This document shows, one piece after another, positions 14,852 through 22,393 of a stretch of DNA of 31,456 nt. Within the stretch, counting starts at the first letter, position 1; each line of letters opens with the position of its first letter. The position numbers and the translations under genes were made by a program. The notes beneath the pieces are model-generated. The model did no database searches and was not told where the DNA came from. It saw nothing but the letters and a program-made list of their open reading frames with translations. The stretch lies in assembly GCA_016297895.1 (NCBI GenBank), contig JAEDFS010000021.1, positions 1 to 31,456 on the forward strand, given 5' to 3'. This stretch comes from Marvinbryantia sp. GTDB lineage: Bacteria; Bacillota; Clostridia; Lachnospirales; Lachnospiraceae.

Positions 14852-15778
14852 TCACGAAATACGTTTCCAGCTCAATTGCATTGTTGTCTCGGATTTTTCC
14901 TGATTCTTTTTATACTGTAATGGCGAGATGGCCATAAACGTTTTAAACTGCCGAAGGAACGTATTTACGCTGGAATATCCCACCTCTTCCGCCAGTTCTG
15001 TAATACTGATATCCGATTCCTGCAGGATCCTTACCGCATTCGTTATGCGCACCGCATTGATATACTGATTCAGATTTTTATCATAATACTTACTGAAATA
15101 TTTGCTGATCGTATTGGGCTGGAGATAAAAGATCTCACTGAGTCGCCCTAAAGACAGATCCTCCGCATAATACTGGTCCACATAGCTTTTCAGTTCCTGC
15201 ATCGTCTTTTCCATTCCCATTATTTCCTTCTTTTCATAGTTCAGAAGACGTTTCAGATATATGGTAAGTTCAAGAAGAAGCGCATAGACCATATCCCCTT
15301 TCCCCTCTCCATTATCCTCGGTCTCTTCATGGAGCTGAATCAGGATCTGCAGCATTCTTTCGAACACCACATCATCAATATGACGAAGCTTCTGTGCCTC
15401 CTCCACCGAATGAGTCTGATAGATCTTTGCAAAATCCCTGATCACGGGCAGGGACTGAATAAATGCAGGGATCAGAGTCAGACCAAACCGATAGGACGGG
15501 GGTTTTGTAAAGATCCGGGAATGAGGATCCGTAGCTCCAATGATCAGAATATCATTTGGCCCCATCTCATAGACCTGATTGCAAATGCGATACTGGCATT
15601 CCCCTTCCTCAAAAAAGAGCAGTTCACAGGAATTGTGTACATAGAATCCCGGATTTGAGCCGAAATCACCGCTGTGATTCACATAAATATTCTGATGATC
15701 CAACGCCCAATCCTGACTGTTCTGACCATAGGTACTTGGATGATAAGTATTTAAAAAGTTCTCTTTTTTTGCCTTCAT
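14852..15778 (-). CDS. AraC-family transcriptional regulator
   Basis: About 308 residues from the ATG at 15778; a TTG at 15811 with AAAAAGGTG upstream is an alternative that adds 11 residues. An N-terminal cupin-like sensor (SCELLFFEEGECQYRICNQV, NDILIIGATDPHS) is followed by a C-terminal pair of helix-turn-helix motifs over the last 100 residues (DLSLGRLSEIFYLQPNTISKYF; ISITELAEEVGYSSVNTFLRQF; ISPLQYKK). It lies directly upstream of the transporter operon, in the same direction, next to three AAAATGGTGA boxes that it very likely binds. The sensor fold is the type that binds sugars and related ligands, so it is the probable inducer-sensor of the operon. Confidence 0.9.
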   Translation of the reverse strand: MKAKKENFLNTYHPSTYGQNSQDWALDHQNIYVNHSGDFGSNPGFYVHNSCELLFFEEGECQYRICNQVYEMGPNDILIIGATDPHSRIFTKPPSYRFGLTLIPAFIQSLPVIRDFAKIYQTHSVEEAQKLRHIDDVVFERMLQILIQLHEETEDNGEGKGDMVYALLLELTIYLKRLLNYEKKEIMGMEKTMQELKSYVDQYYAEDLSLGRLSEIFYLQPNTISKYFSKYYDKNLNQYINAVRITNAVRILQESDISITELAEEVGYSSVNTFLRQFKTFMAISPLQYKKNQEKSETTMQLSWKRIS

Positions 15779-15841
15779 GACGCACCCCGTCCTTCTCCTC
15801 TTTAAAAGCAAAACACACCTTTTTCAGCCACAGCATTGTCC

Positions 15842-17872
15842 TCAGGCATTCCCGATCCCATACACATACAGTTCGTGGAGTGCTCTTGTGGCGGAAATAT
15901 ACCGAAACTGTCCAAAAAACGGATTTCCCGGATCCCCGCCCAGAATAAATACCTGATCGAACTCCAGACCCTTTGCCTGATAAAAGGTTGTAACGGTCAG
16001 CCCTTTTTTAAATGCGGTACTGTCCCTGTCGATATACGATGCCAGATCCGTTCTCTCACCGAGATACGAAAAACATGCAGACGCTTCCTGCTCCGTCATA
16101 GTCAGGACTGCCGCCGTCTCAAATCCATCCGTTCCAAGCCTTACCTGTTTTAATACTTCCAGAAGCGCCTTTTCTCTGTCCGGGAAACTCAGCTCCACTA
16201 CTTCTTTTCCGTGACGCTGCAGATATTCGATTCCTGTAATGTGACTGATCTTTTCCGCATACTCTGCGATCTCCAGGGTATTGCGATAGCTTTTTTGGAT
16301 CTCGATCTTTTTCACCTGACGCCCGAAAATGCGGGGCAGAAATCGAAGGACATCCTGCTGCGCCTCATCCACCGTCTGGGCCCGGTCGCCAAGGATCGTC
16401 ATGGAACAGGAAAACAGCTTCTGCAGGATCACATACTGGAGATACGAATAATCCTGCATCTCATCGATCACCAGATGACGGATCTGCCGATGGGAATTCG
16501 GTGTTTTCAACCGGTATTTCAGATACAGGATGGGATATACATCCTCATACGCCAGATTACGCTGCTCCGGCGGCAGCTGAGGAAGGGCTTCCATGCCGCA
16601 CTCATCCAAAAGCCAGTTATAGATTTCATAGACATCCGTGGTCACATACATTCCCATGAATTTTGCCCGGATCAGGATCAGCTCCTCGTCCGGCAGGTTT
16701 CTGTTGTACAGTGTTTCATATTCATCCACGAAATAATCCATCACTGCCTGCATCCGCTCAAGCAGCGGAATCTCCGGAAACTTCCGGTAAAACAGGGATA
16801 AGATCTCCTCTTCCTTTTTTGTAAATCCTTTATATGTCACATCGGAAAACTCCATCAGCCGGTCTTCCAGTTCCATCAGGAACCCTTCTGCAGCCCGCAC
16901 ATACTCTTCCGACTGCTTCCAGGCACATTCCGGTGATTTTCCGCTTTCCATCTGCCTTTCAATATACTGAAAACGATCTTCACAATCCGCTGCCACATTC
17001 TGAAGCTCCCGATAGGCAAACAGGTCAAAACTCATCTCCCGGATATTTTCCTCCCCCAGTTCCGGAAGGACATGGGAAATATAATCGGAGAACACGCTGT
17101 TGGGAGACAGGATCAGAACGTTGGAAGACTTCAAAGATCCCCGGTCATGATACAGGAGATAGGCGATCCGATGAAGGGCGACCGAAGTTTTTCCGCTTCC
17201 AGCTGCGCCCTGAATAACCAGAATCTTATCCTTCGTATTGCGGATAATGGCGTTCTGTTCCTTCTGGATGGTTCGGACGATGTTTTTCAATTGAATATCG
17301 CTGTTGGCTCCCAGCTCCTGACGCAGGATCTCATCATCAATCTTCATGTCACTTTCAAACTCATAGATCATTCTGCCGTCCCGGATCTTATACTGCCGTT
17401 TGGAAACGATCTGTCCCGCCATGTTCCCGCCCGGAGCTTCATAGGAAGCCGGTCCTGCATCGTAATCGTAAAACAGACTGCTGGCAGGTGCCCTCCAGTC
17501 ATAGATCAGGGGAATCTGCCCTGTTTTTTCCGCAAAATTGGCAATGCCAATATAGAAGCTTTCCGCTTCCTCCTCCCCCTCATAGATAAAATCCACACTT
17601 CCGAAAAACGGGGAATCCAGCATCTTTTTCAGACGCCGGCGCATCTCAAAATTTTCCGTATTTGCATTGACCTGCGTCAGAAGGGCCTGCTGATTGTCAA
17701 AATTCTCGTATCCATACTGGTCCATCTCGGTATAGTTTTCCCAGTAATACTCATGCATTCCCTCAATATCTTTCTGTACGTCCCGGATCCTTTCTCCAAG
17801 CTCCAGAATCCTGGTTTTCAGGCGTTCTGTCACAAATGCCAGATATTCTGTTCCTCTGCTTTTATTCATCAT
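15842..17872 (-). CDS. helD: HelD-like RNA polymerase recycling ATPase (UvrD superfamily)
   Basis: 676 residues. An N-terminal helical, charged arm (about residues 1-85) precedes a UvrD-type motor with Walker A at 222-229 (GAAGSGKT), the Walker B-like VIDEMQDYSYLQY, the GDRAQTVDEAQQD motif, and a C-terminal helicase motif TTFYQAKGLEFDQVFILGG. The wedge-like N-terminal arm and DWRAPASSLFY segment are typical of Firmicute HelD rather than of UvrD/PcrA. In Bacillus HelD releases stalled RNA polymerase from nucleic acid. It overlaps the rlmI stop in an ATGA arrangement and is therefore coupled to it. Confidence 0.85.
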   Translation of the reverse strand: MMNKSRGTEYLAFVTERLKTRILELGERIRDVQKDIEGMHEYYWENYTEMDQYGYENFDNQQALLTQVNANTENFEMRRRLKKMLDSPFFGSVDFIYEGEEEAESFYIGIANFAEKTGQIPLIYDWRAPASSLFYDYDAGPASYEAPGGNMAGQIVSKRQYKIRDGRMIYEFESDMKIDDEILRQELGANSDIQLKNIVRTIQKEQNAIIRNTKDKILVIQGAAGSGKTSVALHRIAYLLYHDRGSLKSSNVLILSPNSVFSDYISHVLPELGEENIREMSFDLFAYRELQNVAADCEDRFQYIERQMESGKSPECAWKQSEEYVRAAEGFLMELEDRLMEFSDVTYKGFTKKEEEILSLFYRKFPEIPLLERMQAVMDYFVDEYETLYNRNLPDEELILIRAKFMGMYVTTDVYEIYNWLLDECGMEALPQLPPEQRNLAYEDVYPILYLKYRLKTPNSHRQIRHLVIDEMQDYSYLQYVILQKLFSCSMTILGDRAQTVDEAQQDVLRFLPRIFGRQVKKIEIQKSYRNTLEIAEYAEKISHITGIEYLQRHGKEVVELSFPDREKALLEVLKQVRLGTDGFETAAVLTMTEQEASACFSYLGERTDLASYIDRDSTAFKKGLTVTTFYQAKGLEFDQVFILGGDPGNPFFGQFRYISATRALHELYVYGIGNA

Positions 17873-19068
17873 TTTTCCTCACAGACCTGGAAAATATAAA
17901 ATTTTAAATAATAGGACTCATCTGCAGCCCACAGGATCGGATGGTCCGGTGCCTGGGTGCGGAATTCCACCTGACGCAGACGCTTGTGTACTGCCCTGGC
18001 CGCCTGAGAGATCGTCTGGGTAAACAGTTCATAATCCATAAAATGAGAACAGGAACAGGTGGCCAGAAAGCCTCCGTCACGCACAAGCTTCATTCCCCTC
18101 ATGTTGATCTCCCGGTATCCCTTCACCGCATTCTTTATAGAGCTTCTGGATTTGGTGAACGCAGGGGGATCCAGGATCACCACGTCAAAACGCTCTCCCT
18201 GCTTTTCCAGCTCCGGAAGCAGTTCAAATACATCCCGGCAGACAAATTTCACACGGTCCTCCAGTCCGTTCAGCCTTGCATTTTCCTCCGCCTGCTTTAC
18301 GCCAAGCTCTGACGCATCCACACCCAGCACACTTTTTGCTCCCGCCTGTCCTGCATTTAGCGCAAAGGATCCCGTGTGGGTGAAGCAGTCCAGCACCCTG
18401 GCATCTTTACAGAGCCGGCGGATAGACTGTCGATTATACTTCTGATCCAGAAAGAAGCCGGTCTTCTGCCCATTCTCCACATCAACCATAAACTTCACGC
18501 CATTTTCCTCGATCAGTACATTGGTATCAAAGGCTTCTCCTAAAAATCCCTTATACCGGGGCAGTCCTTCCTGTTCCCGGACTTTTGCGTCACTTCGCTC
18601 ATAGACACCGCGAATCCGGATCCCGTCTTCTGCCAGAATTTCCTTCAGATTTTTCACAATCATGGGTTTTAAGCGATCAATTCCAAGAGCCAGTGATTCC
18701 ACTACCAGCACATCAGAAAACTTATCGATCACGATTCCGGGCAGGAAATCCGCCTCTCCGAAAACGATCCGGCAGCATCCGGTATCGACCGTCTTCTTCC
18801 GGTAATCCCAGGCATTCTGAAGCCGCATGCGGATAAATACCTCATCTACTTCCTGATCCGCCCGTCTGGTCATCATACGGATCCGGATCCTGGATCTGGG
18901 ATTGATAAATCCCTTTCCCAGTACATATCCATCAAAATCATGAACCAGAACCATATCTCCGGGTTCAAAACTGCCTGAGACCGTATCGATCTCATTATCA
19001 AAGATCCAGGCACCCCCGGCTTTTATGGTTCTTCCCTCACCCTTTTTCAACGTAACAACCGCACTCAT
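17869..19068 (-). CDS. rlmI: 23S rRNA m5C methyltransferase, RlmI type
   Basis: 399 residues. An N-terminal PUA RNA-binding domain (about 1-75: TLKKGEGRTIKAGGAWIFDNE ... VLVHDFDGYVLGKGF) precedes a Rossmann methyltransferase. Its SAM motif is DCFTHTGSFALNAGQAGA followed by VLGVDAS, the catalytic motif is ILDPPAFTKSR, and the cysteine loop is CSCSHFMD. Family members modify C1962 of 23S rRNA (E. coli numbering). It has an AGGAG-type site, its own promoter (19171-19199), and a terminator-like leader hairpin. It is coupled to helD, so the unit joins ribosome and polymerase maintenance. Confidence 0.88.
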   Translation of the reverse strand: MSAVVTLKKGEGRTIKAGGAWIFDNEIDTVSGSFEPGDMVLVHDFDGYVLGKGFINPRSRIRIRMMTRRADQEVDEVFIRMRLQNAWDYRKKTVDTGCCRIVFGEADFLPGIVIDKFSDVLVVESLALGIDRLKPMIVKNLKEILAEDGIRIRGVYERSDAKVREQEGLPRYKGFLGEAFDTNVLIEENGVKFMVDVENGQKTGFFLDQKYNRQSIRRLCKDARVLDCFTHTGSFALNAGQAGAKSVLGVDASELGVKQAEENARLNGLEDRVKFVCRDVFELLPELEKQGERFDVVILDPPAFTKSRSSIKNAVKGYREINMRGMKLVRDGGFLATCSCSHFMDYELFTQTISQAARAVHKRLRQVEFRTQAPDHPILWAADESYYLKFYIFQVCEEK

Positions 19069-19124
19069 AGTATTCTCCTATTCTCCGTTTTCATGCTCCC
19101 TGCTTCTTCCGTCTCAGTCGGTTT

Positions 19125-19156
19125 AAAAAACCCCATGTTTATAAAAACTATGGGGT
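19125..19156 (-). terminator. Terminator-like hairpin in the rlmI leader
   Basis: On the minus strand ACCCCAT...ATGGGGT (7 pairs) continues through GTTT/AAAC past a bulged A, and six T follow. It lies between the rlmI promoter and start codon and begins about eight bases after the predicted transcript start. No minus-strand gene lies upstream that would need it, so it is a leader attenuator or a relic. Confidence 0.7.
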
Positions 19157-19170
19157 CAGTATCTGATTCC

Positions 19171-19199
19171 ATTATAATTCGGCTCTTCTTTTCTGTAAA
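19171..19199 (-). promoter_or_regulatory. rlmI-helD promoter
   Basis: TTTACA (19199-19194) and TATAAT (19176-19171), separated by 17 bases on the minus strand. Its -35 lies 13 bases from the -35 of the divergent marR promoter. Confidence 0.75.
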
Positions 19200-19212
19200 G
19201 CTGAATTTTGTA

Positions 19213-19241
19213 TTGACAAACTTCCTGCAATTGATTAATAT
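19213..19241 (+). promoter_or_regulatory. marR-transporter promoter
   Basis: A consensus TTGACA (19213-19218) is followed after 17 bases by TAATAT (19236-19241). Immediately downstream GTTC-AAAAAA-GAAC forms a small inverted repeat at the expected start site, a possible MarR operator. Confidence 0.82.
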
Positions 19242-19273
19242 GGTTCAAAAAAGAACAAAAGGAGACTATTTCT

Positions 19274-19717
19274 GTGTACGCAAAATTCTGGAATGACCAG
19301 TCTTTAATCAAATCCCTGTATTCCGAATGCATGGAACCCGTCTGCAAAAAACACCAGCTGACCCGGATGGAGCTTGACATTTTGATGTTTCTTGCCAACA
19401 ATCCCCAGTTTACCACTGCAACGGATATTGTAGAAACCCGTCAGCTGACAAAGTCCCACGTTTCTCTGGCTGTCAATACGCTGACCCGGAAAGGATACCT
19501 TTCCAGAAGCTTTTCGGAAAAAAACCGGAAGACCATTCACCTGACAGTCTGCGAAAATGCCCTGGGAATTATCGAAGACGGGCGAAATGCCCAGCAGAAA
19601 TTCGGCAGTATCCTGTTCCGGGACTTTTCAAAAGAAGACAAAGAAACACTTTCCCGTCTTCTCTCCAGGTTGGAACAGAACATCAAACATCATTATTTGG
19701 AGGAATCATTATGCTGA
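19274..19717 (+). CDS. MarR-family transcriptional regulator
   Basis: 147 residues beginning with GTG, with AGGAG nine bases upstream. The winged helix-turn-helix is clear: LTRMELDILMFLANNPQFTT, then the ETRQLTKSHVSLAVNTLTRKGYL recognition helix and the RKTIHLT wing. The last helices should form the dimer interface. It overlaps the transporter gene by seven bases, so the two are coupled. By context it controls its own operon; the small inverted repeat next to its promoter is a candidate operator. Ligand unknown. Confidence 0.87.
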   Translation: MYAKFWNDQSLIKSLYSECMEPVCKKHQLTRMELDILMFLANNPQFTTATDIVETRQLTKSHVSLAVNTLTRKGYLSRSFSEKNRKTIHLTVCENALGIIEDGRNAQQKFGSILFRDFSKEDKETLSRLLSRLEQNIKHHYLEESLC

Positions 19718-20475
19718 CGAAACTGATTGTATGCTTTATTGCCGGAATAGGCGCAGGCCTTGGTACCGGATTTGCCGGTTTGAGTGCTGCTGTCGTCATA
19801 AGCCCCATGCTGATCACCTTTCTTCATATGCCCGCTTACGAGGCAGTGGGGATCGCCCTTGCCAGTGACGTGCTGGCCAGTGCCATCAGCGCCTACACCT
19901 ATGGAAAAAACAAGAATCTGGATATCCGAAACGGAATCATAATGATGATTTCCGTCCTGTGCTTCACCCTGGTGGGCAGCTGGGTTGCCAGTCTTCTTCC
20001 CAACCAGACCATGGGAAGCTTTTCCAAGGTCATGACATTGCTTCTCGGAATTAAATTTATCGTTAAACCGGTCATGACCACCAAAAAATCCATGGCCGAC
20101 GTTTCTCCGAAAAAACGGTTTATCCAGTCTGTGATCTGCGGAAGCTTCATTGGATTTATCTGCGGATTTGTGGGAGCCGGAGGAGGAATGATGATGCTTC
20201 TCATCCTCACCAGTATTCTTGGATATGAGCTGAAAACGGCCGTGGGAACCAGCGTATTTATTATGACATTTACGGCTTTTACCGGTGCTGCAAGTCATTT
20301 TGCCATTGGCGGAATGCCGGATCTGTGGTGCCTTCTCTTCTGTGTCCTCTCCACCCTCCTCTGGGCCAGAGTGGCTGCAAAATTTGCAAACAAGGCCAGT
20401 GCTATCACCTTAAACCGTGCCACTGGAATTGTACTGACGGTTCTGGGCGCTGCCATTCTGATCATAGGACATTAA
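19711..20475 (+). CDS. TSUP (TauE/SafE) family membrane exporter
   Basis: 254 residues with about seven or eight membrane helices. The two glycine-rich repeats of this family are visible: GIGAGLGTGFAGLSAAVVISP near the start and GFICGFVGAGGGMMMLLIL near residue 155. TSUP proteins move small sulfur compounds or organic anions such as sulfite, sulfoacetate or thiosulfate. The substrate here is not shown by sequence, though sulfur genes lie 16 kb away in the window. The ATG lies inside the end of marR. A perfect 20-bp terminator hairpin follows. Confidence 0.85.
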   Translation: MLTKLIVCFIAGIGAGLGTGFAGLSAAVVISPMLITFLHMPAYEAVGIALASDVLASAISAYTYGKNKNLDIRNGIIMMISVLCFTLVGSWVASLLPNQTMGSFSKVMTLLLGIKFIVKPVMTTKKSMADVSPKKRFIQSVICGSFIGFICGFVGAGGGMMMLLILTSILGYELKTAVGTSVFIMTFTAFTGAASHFAIGGMPDLWCLLFCVLSTLLWARVAAKFANKASAITLNRATGIVLTVLGAAILIIGH

Positions 20476-20490
20476 AACTGTACTGTATCA

Positions 20491-20536
20491 TAAAAGCCTG
20501 TGAAAAAACGTGGATCCGTTTTTTCACAGGCTTTTA
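20491..20536. terminator. Bidirectional terminator between convergent genes
   Basis: A perfect 20-bp inverted repeat with TAAAAGCCTGTG and CACAGGCTTTTA outer arms and a TGGATC loop, A-rich on one side and T-rich on the other. It ends the plus-strand marR-transporter unit. The carD stop codon and last codons lie inside it, so the final residues of CarD are encoded by a terminator arm. Confidence 0.88.
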
Positions 20537-21033
20537 TCAACAAAGTCACCGATCACCTGGCATATGTCCTGTTTTTGTTTTCCAAGTGCCACTCCCATTT
20601 CCGAATACAACAGATTCTCTGCCATCTGAAAATATTTCTCATCAAATGTAGTTCCCTTTTTCCCCTGCTGCATTCTCAATCTTTTGCGCTGATAGATCAT
20701 TTTTATAATAGAAACCAGTGCTTCCGGATCATTTGTCCTGATGATCTCCTTATATTTATGCTCCCTCATTTTTTCATTCTCGATCCATAACGACTGAATG
20801 GAAGGAATCCGTTCGATCAGATTCCATGCTTCTTCCTTCGTCAGGCACGGTCTCAGATTCATATCGGAAGTTCTGACCGGAACATAGATCTTCTCTTTCT
20901 CATCATTTACGGGCAGCAGCAAATAGTATAACTGATCATTTTTTACACCCCTCATATCCAACTGTAGAATATCCGCTATTTTGCACACCCCGGTAATCGG
21001 TTTGCTGACATAATCCCCAATCTTATACTGCAC
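20524..21033 (-). CDS. CarD-family transcriptional regulator
   Basis: 169 residues from the GTG at 21033, chosen because AGAGGAGAGG stands five bases upstream and the CarD domain begins at once (YKIGDYVSKPITGVCKI). The N-terminal RNA-polymerase-interacting domain covers about residues 1-60 (with the YYLLLPVNDEKEKIYVPV strand pair). A helical C-terminal domain follows (EEAWNLIERIP, DPEALVSIIKMIYQRKRLRMQQG, FDEKYFQMAENLLYSEMGVAL). CarD proteins bind the polymerase beta lobe and tune promoter opening. It has a strong promoter and a 170-base structured leader (21056-21204). It stands downstream of a HipA-like kinase in the same direction. Confidence 0.85.
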   Translation of the reverse strand: MQYKIGDYVSKPITGVCKIADILQLDMRGVKNDQLYYLLLPVNDEKEKIYVPVRTSDMNLRPCLTKEEAWNLIERIPSIQSLWIENEKMREHKYKEIIRTNDPEALVSIIKMIYQRKRLRMQQGKKGTTFDEKYFQMAENLLYSEMGVALGKQKQDICQVIGDFVDKSL

Positions 21034-21055
21034 GAAATCCTCTCCTCTTCCATAA

Positions 21056-21089
21056 TCAAATACCCCGCTGCAAGCGACGGGGTATTTGA
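21056..21089 (-). other. Perfect hairpin ahead of the carD ribosome site
   Basis: TCAAATACCCCG and CGGGGTATTTGA form 12 perfect pairs around a 10-base loop. The base of the stem is only a few bases from the AGAGGAGAGG ribosome site. There is no U-run, so it is not a terminator; it could affect translation or be part of a dispersed repeat. Confidence 0.65.
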
Positions 21090-21152
21090 CCCTCGCGGCA
21101 GTCGCCAAATATCCGCACAATTGCGGCTGCGTGGCTCGTTGCTCGCGGGAAT

Positions 21153-21204
21153 AAAAACGAGCAGCCCCTATGCGCAACTGGTCTTACGCAATGTGCTGCT
21201 CGTT
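21153..21204 (-). terminator. Terminator-like hairpin at the 5' end of the carD transcript
   Basis: On the minus strand AACGAGCAGC pairs with GCTGCTCGTT (10 pairs), with weaker inner pairing between TTGCGTAA- and GCGCAT-type segments, and five T follow. The stem begins within about two bases of the predicted transcript start. A second AACGAGC lies about 20 bases further downstream and could pair with the same 3' arm, giving an alternative fold. Confidence 0.6.
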
Positions 21205-21212
21205 GTAATCTT

Positions 21213-21241
21213 ATTATACTGTGTTTTCCGGTTGGTTTCAA
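21213..21241 (-). promoter_or_regulatory. carD promoter
   Basis: TTGAAA (21241-21236) and a consensus TATAAT (21218-21213) separated by 17 bases on the minus strand. The predicted start is near 21206, giving a leader of about 170 bases. Confidence 0.8.
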
Positions 21242-21293
21242 AAGGCATTTTTCACAAAAAAATTATGCGAAAAATTCTGATTAGAGGATATTA

Positions 21294-22391
21294 TTATCTA
21301 CACCCTTTTAATTCTTCCAACCTTCGAAAAAACATTACTTTCCATTCTGTTCTGTCTTCGAAAATTTCTTCATCTATATCTTTTATCTGACGCAGGCCAA
21401 TGTTTCTGACCGCCTCAATCGCTGCCTCCCGCTGTGTCTTCCTTTCAGGATAGACTGTTTGACAGTTTGCCCCATCTATCGTGTCATAACTTCCAAAACT
21501 CTGATTAAAATCCATAATAGGATATAACGAAACATACTCATTCCTCTGATTATCAACCAATACTCCCCAGTTTTCCGGATGCCTGTCTATGTTGCCAACC
21601 AGATAATCGAGTATATTCATCCCGTAATACGTTTCTTTATCTATTCTCATACATTCTTCCAATACATTCAGATCATGATTTTGAGCATATATTTCAAATG
21701 CCATCTTAGAAACAATGGAATATTGCCTGGAGGTGATAATTTTACTCTCCGTTACTTTTTGCCCACCATAAAAGCCTTCCTGATACTTCACCTGTTTGAA
21801 ATCAAAGCATTGACATAATCTGCTGGCTAACAGTTCCTTTTGGACAGAATCCTCACCGCCGTCTTTTAATAAAATAAACTCTTTTCCCCTTCTGATCCAT
21901 GCTTTCGGAAAACAGCCTTTTGTAGACAGATCCTGTGCCAGTTCCTGATTCGTAACCGTCATCGATTTTCCACGCAAAGAAAGTTCTACCACCGCCTCAT
22001 TCAATGAATGGTCATACAGATTTATCTTTTCATAGAAAACTTCTTCATCACTCTTTTTTACCCAATAAATATCGGTGAGGGATACACAGTGATAGGATAA
22101 CGATATTTTTGCACGATCCCTGTCTGTCATTGCCTGTGCCATTCCGATGCTGTTTAAAATTTCTTTTGCATATTTTCTATCCAGTGACAACACCCGGGAA
22201 GCACACCAATGGTAAAAATTATTGATATTATTGATCAATGTATCAAAATCCCGCTCATTTTCCAGGTAAAGGTCATATGGAAGAAACTTTTCGCTCAGGA
22301 CTGTGGCTTCTCCCCGCGTATTGATCTCTGCCACTTTTTTTTCACCATGCATGATGTCATAACAGATGATATCAATTTTTTTCTTTTCCAT
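21294..22391 (-). CDS. HipA-like protein kinase (lone, no HipB)
   Basis: 365 residues. The C-terminal half carries HipA-type kinase motifs: the probable ATP lysine K176 (FILLKDGG) with E186 nearby, the catalytic loop D269 and N274 in GNIDRHPENWG, and the metal aspartate D294 in PIMDFNQSF. The N-terminal half is divergent, and no HipB-like helix-turn-helix antitoxin lies beside it. It starts two bases after the P1 peptidase stop, and its ribosome site (GGAGG) is formed by the peptidase's last codons, so the genes are coupled. Family members phosphorylate proteins such as aminoacyl-tRNA synthetases; the target here is unknown. A sensor or housekeeping kinase role is as likely as a toxin role. 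Confidence 0.72.
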   Translation of the reverse strand: MEKKKIDIICYDIMHGEKKVAEINTRGEATVLSEKFLPYDLYLENERDFDTLINNINNFYHWCASRVLSLDRKYAKEILNSIGMAQAMTDRDRAKISLSYHCVSLTDIYWVKKSDEEVFYEKINLYDHSLNEAVVELSLRGKSMTVTNQELAQDLSTKGCFPKAWIRRGKEFILLKDGGEDSVQKELLASRLCQCFDFKQVKYQEGFYGGQKVTESKIITSRQYSIVSKMAFEIYAQNHDLNVLEECMRIDKETYYGMNILDYLVGNIDRHPENWGVLVDNQRNEYVSLYPIMDFNQSFGSYDTIDGANCQTVYPERKTQREAAIEAVRNIGLRQIKDIDEEIFEDRTEWKVMFFRRLEELKGCR

Positions 22392-22393
22392 GA

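Noticed and set aside
17072..17899. 275-codon plus-strand frame opposite helD
   Set aside because: Antisense shadow of the HelD motor domain; no promoter or ribosome site.
19693..20298. 201-codon minus-strand frame opposite the TSUP exporter
   Set aside because: His/Lys/Gly-rich reverse reading of membrane-helix codons; a typical shadow.
21294..22391. HipBA-type toxin-antitoxin module
   Set aside because: No HipB-like helix-turn-helix gene on either side; CarD is not an antitoxin and has its own promoter.
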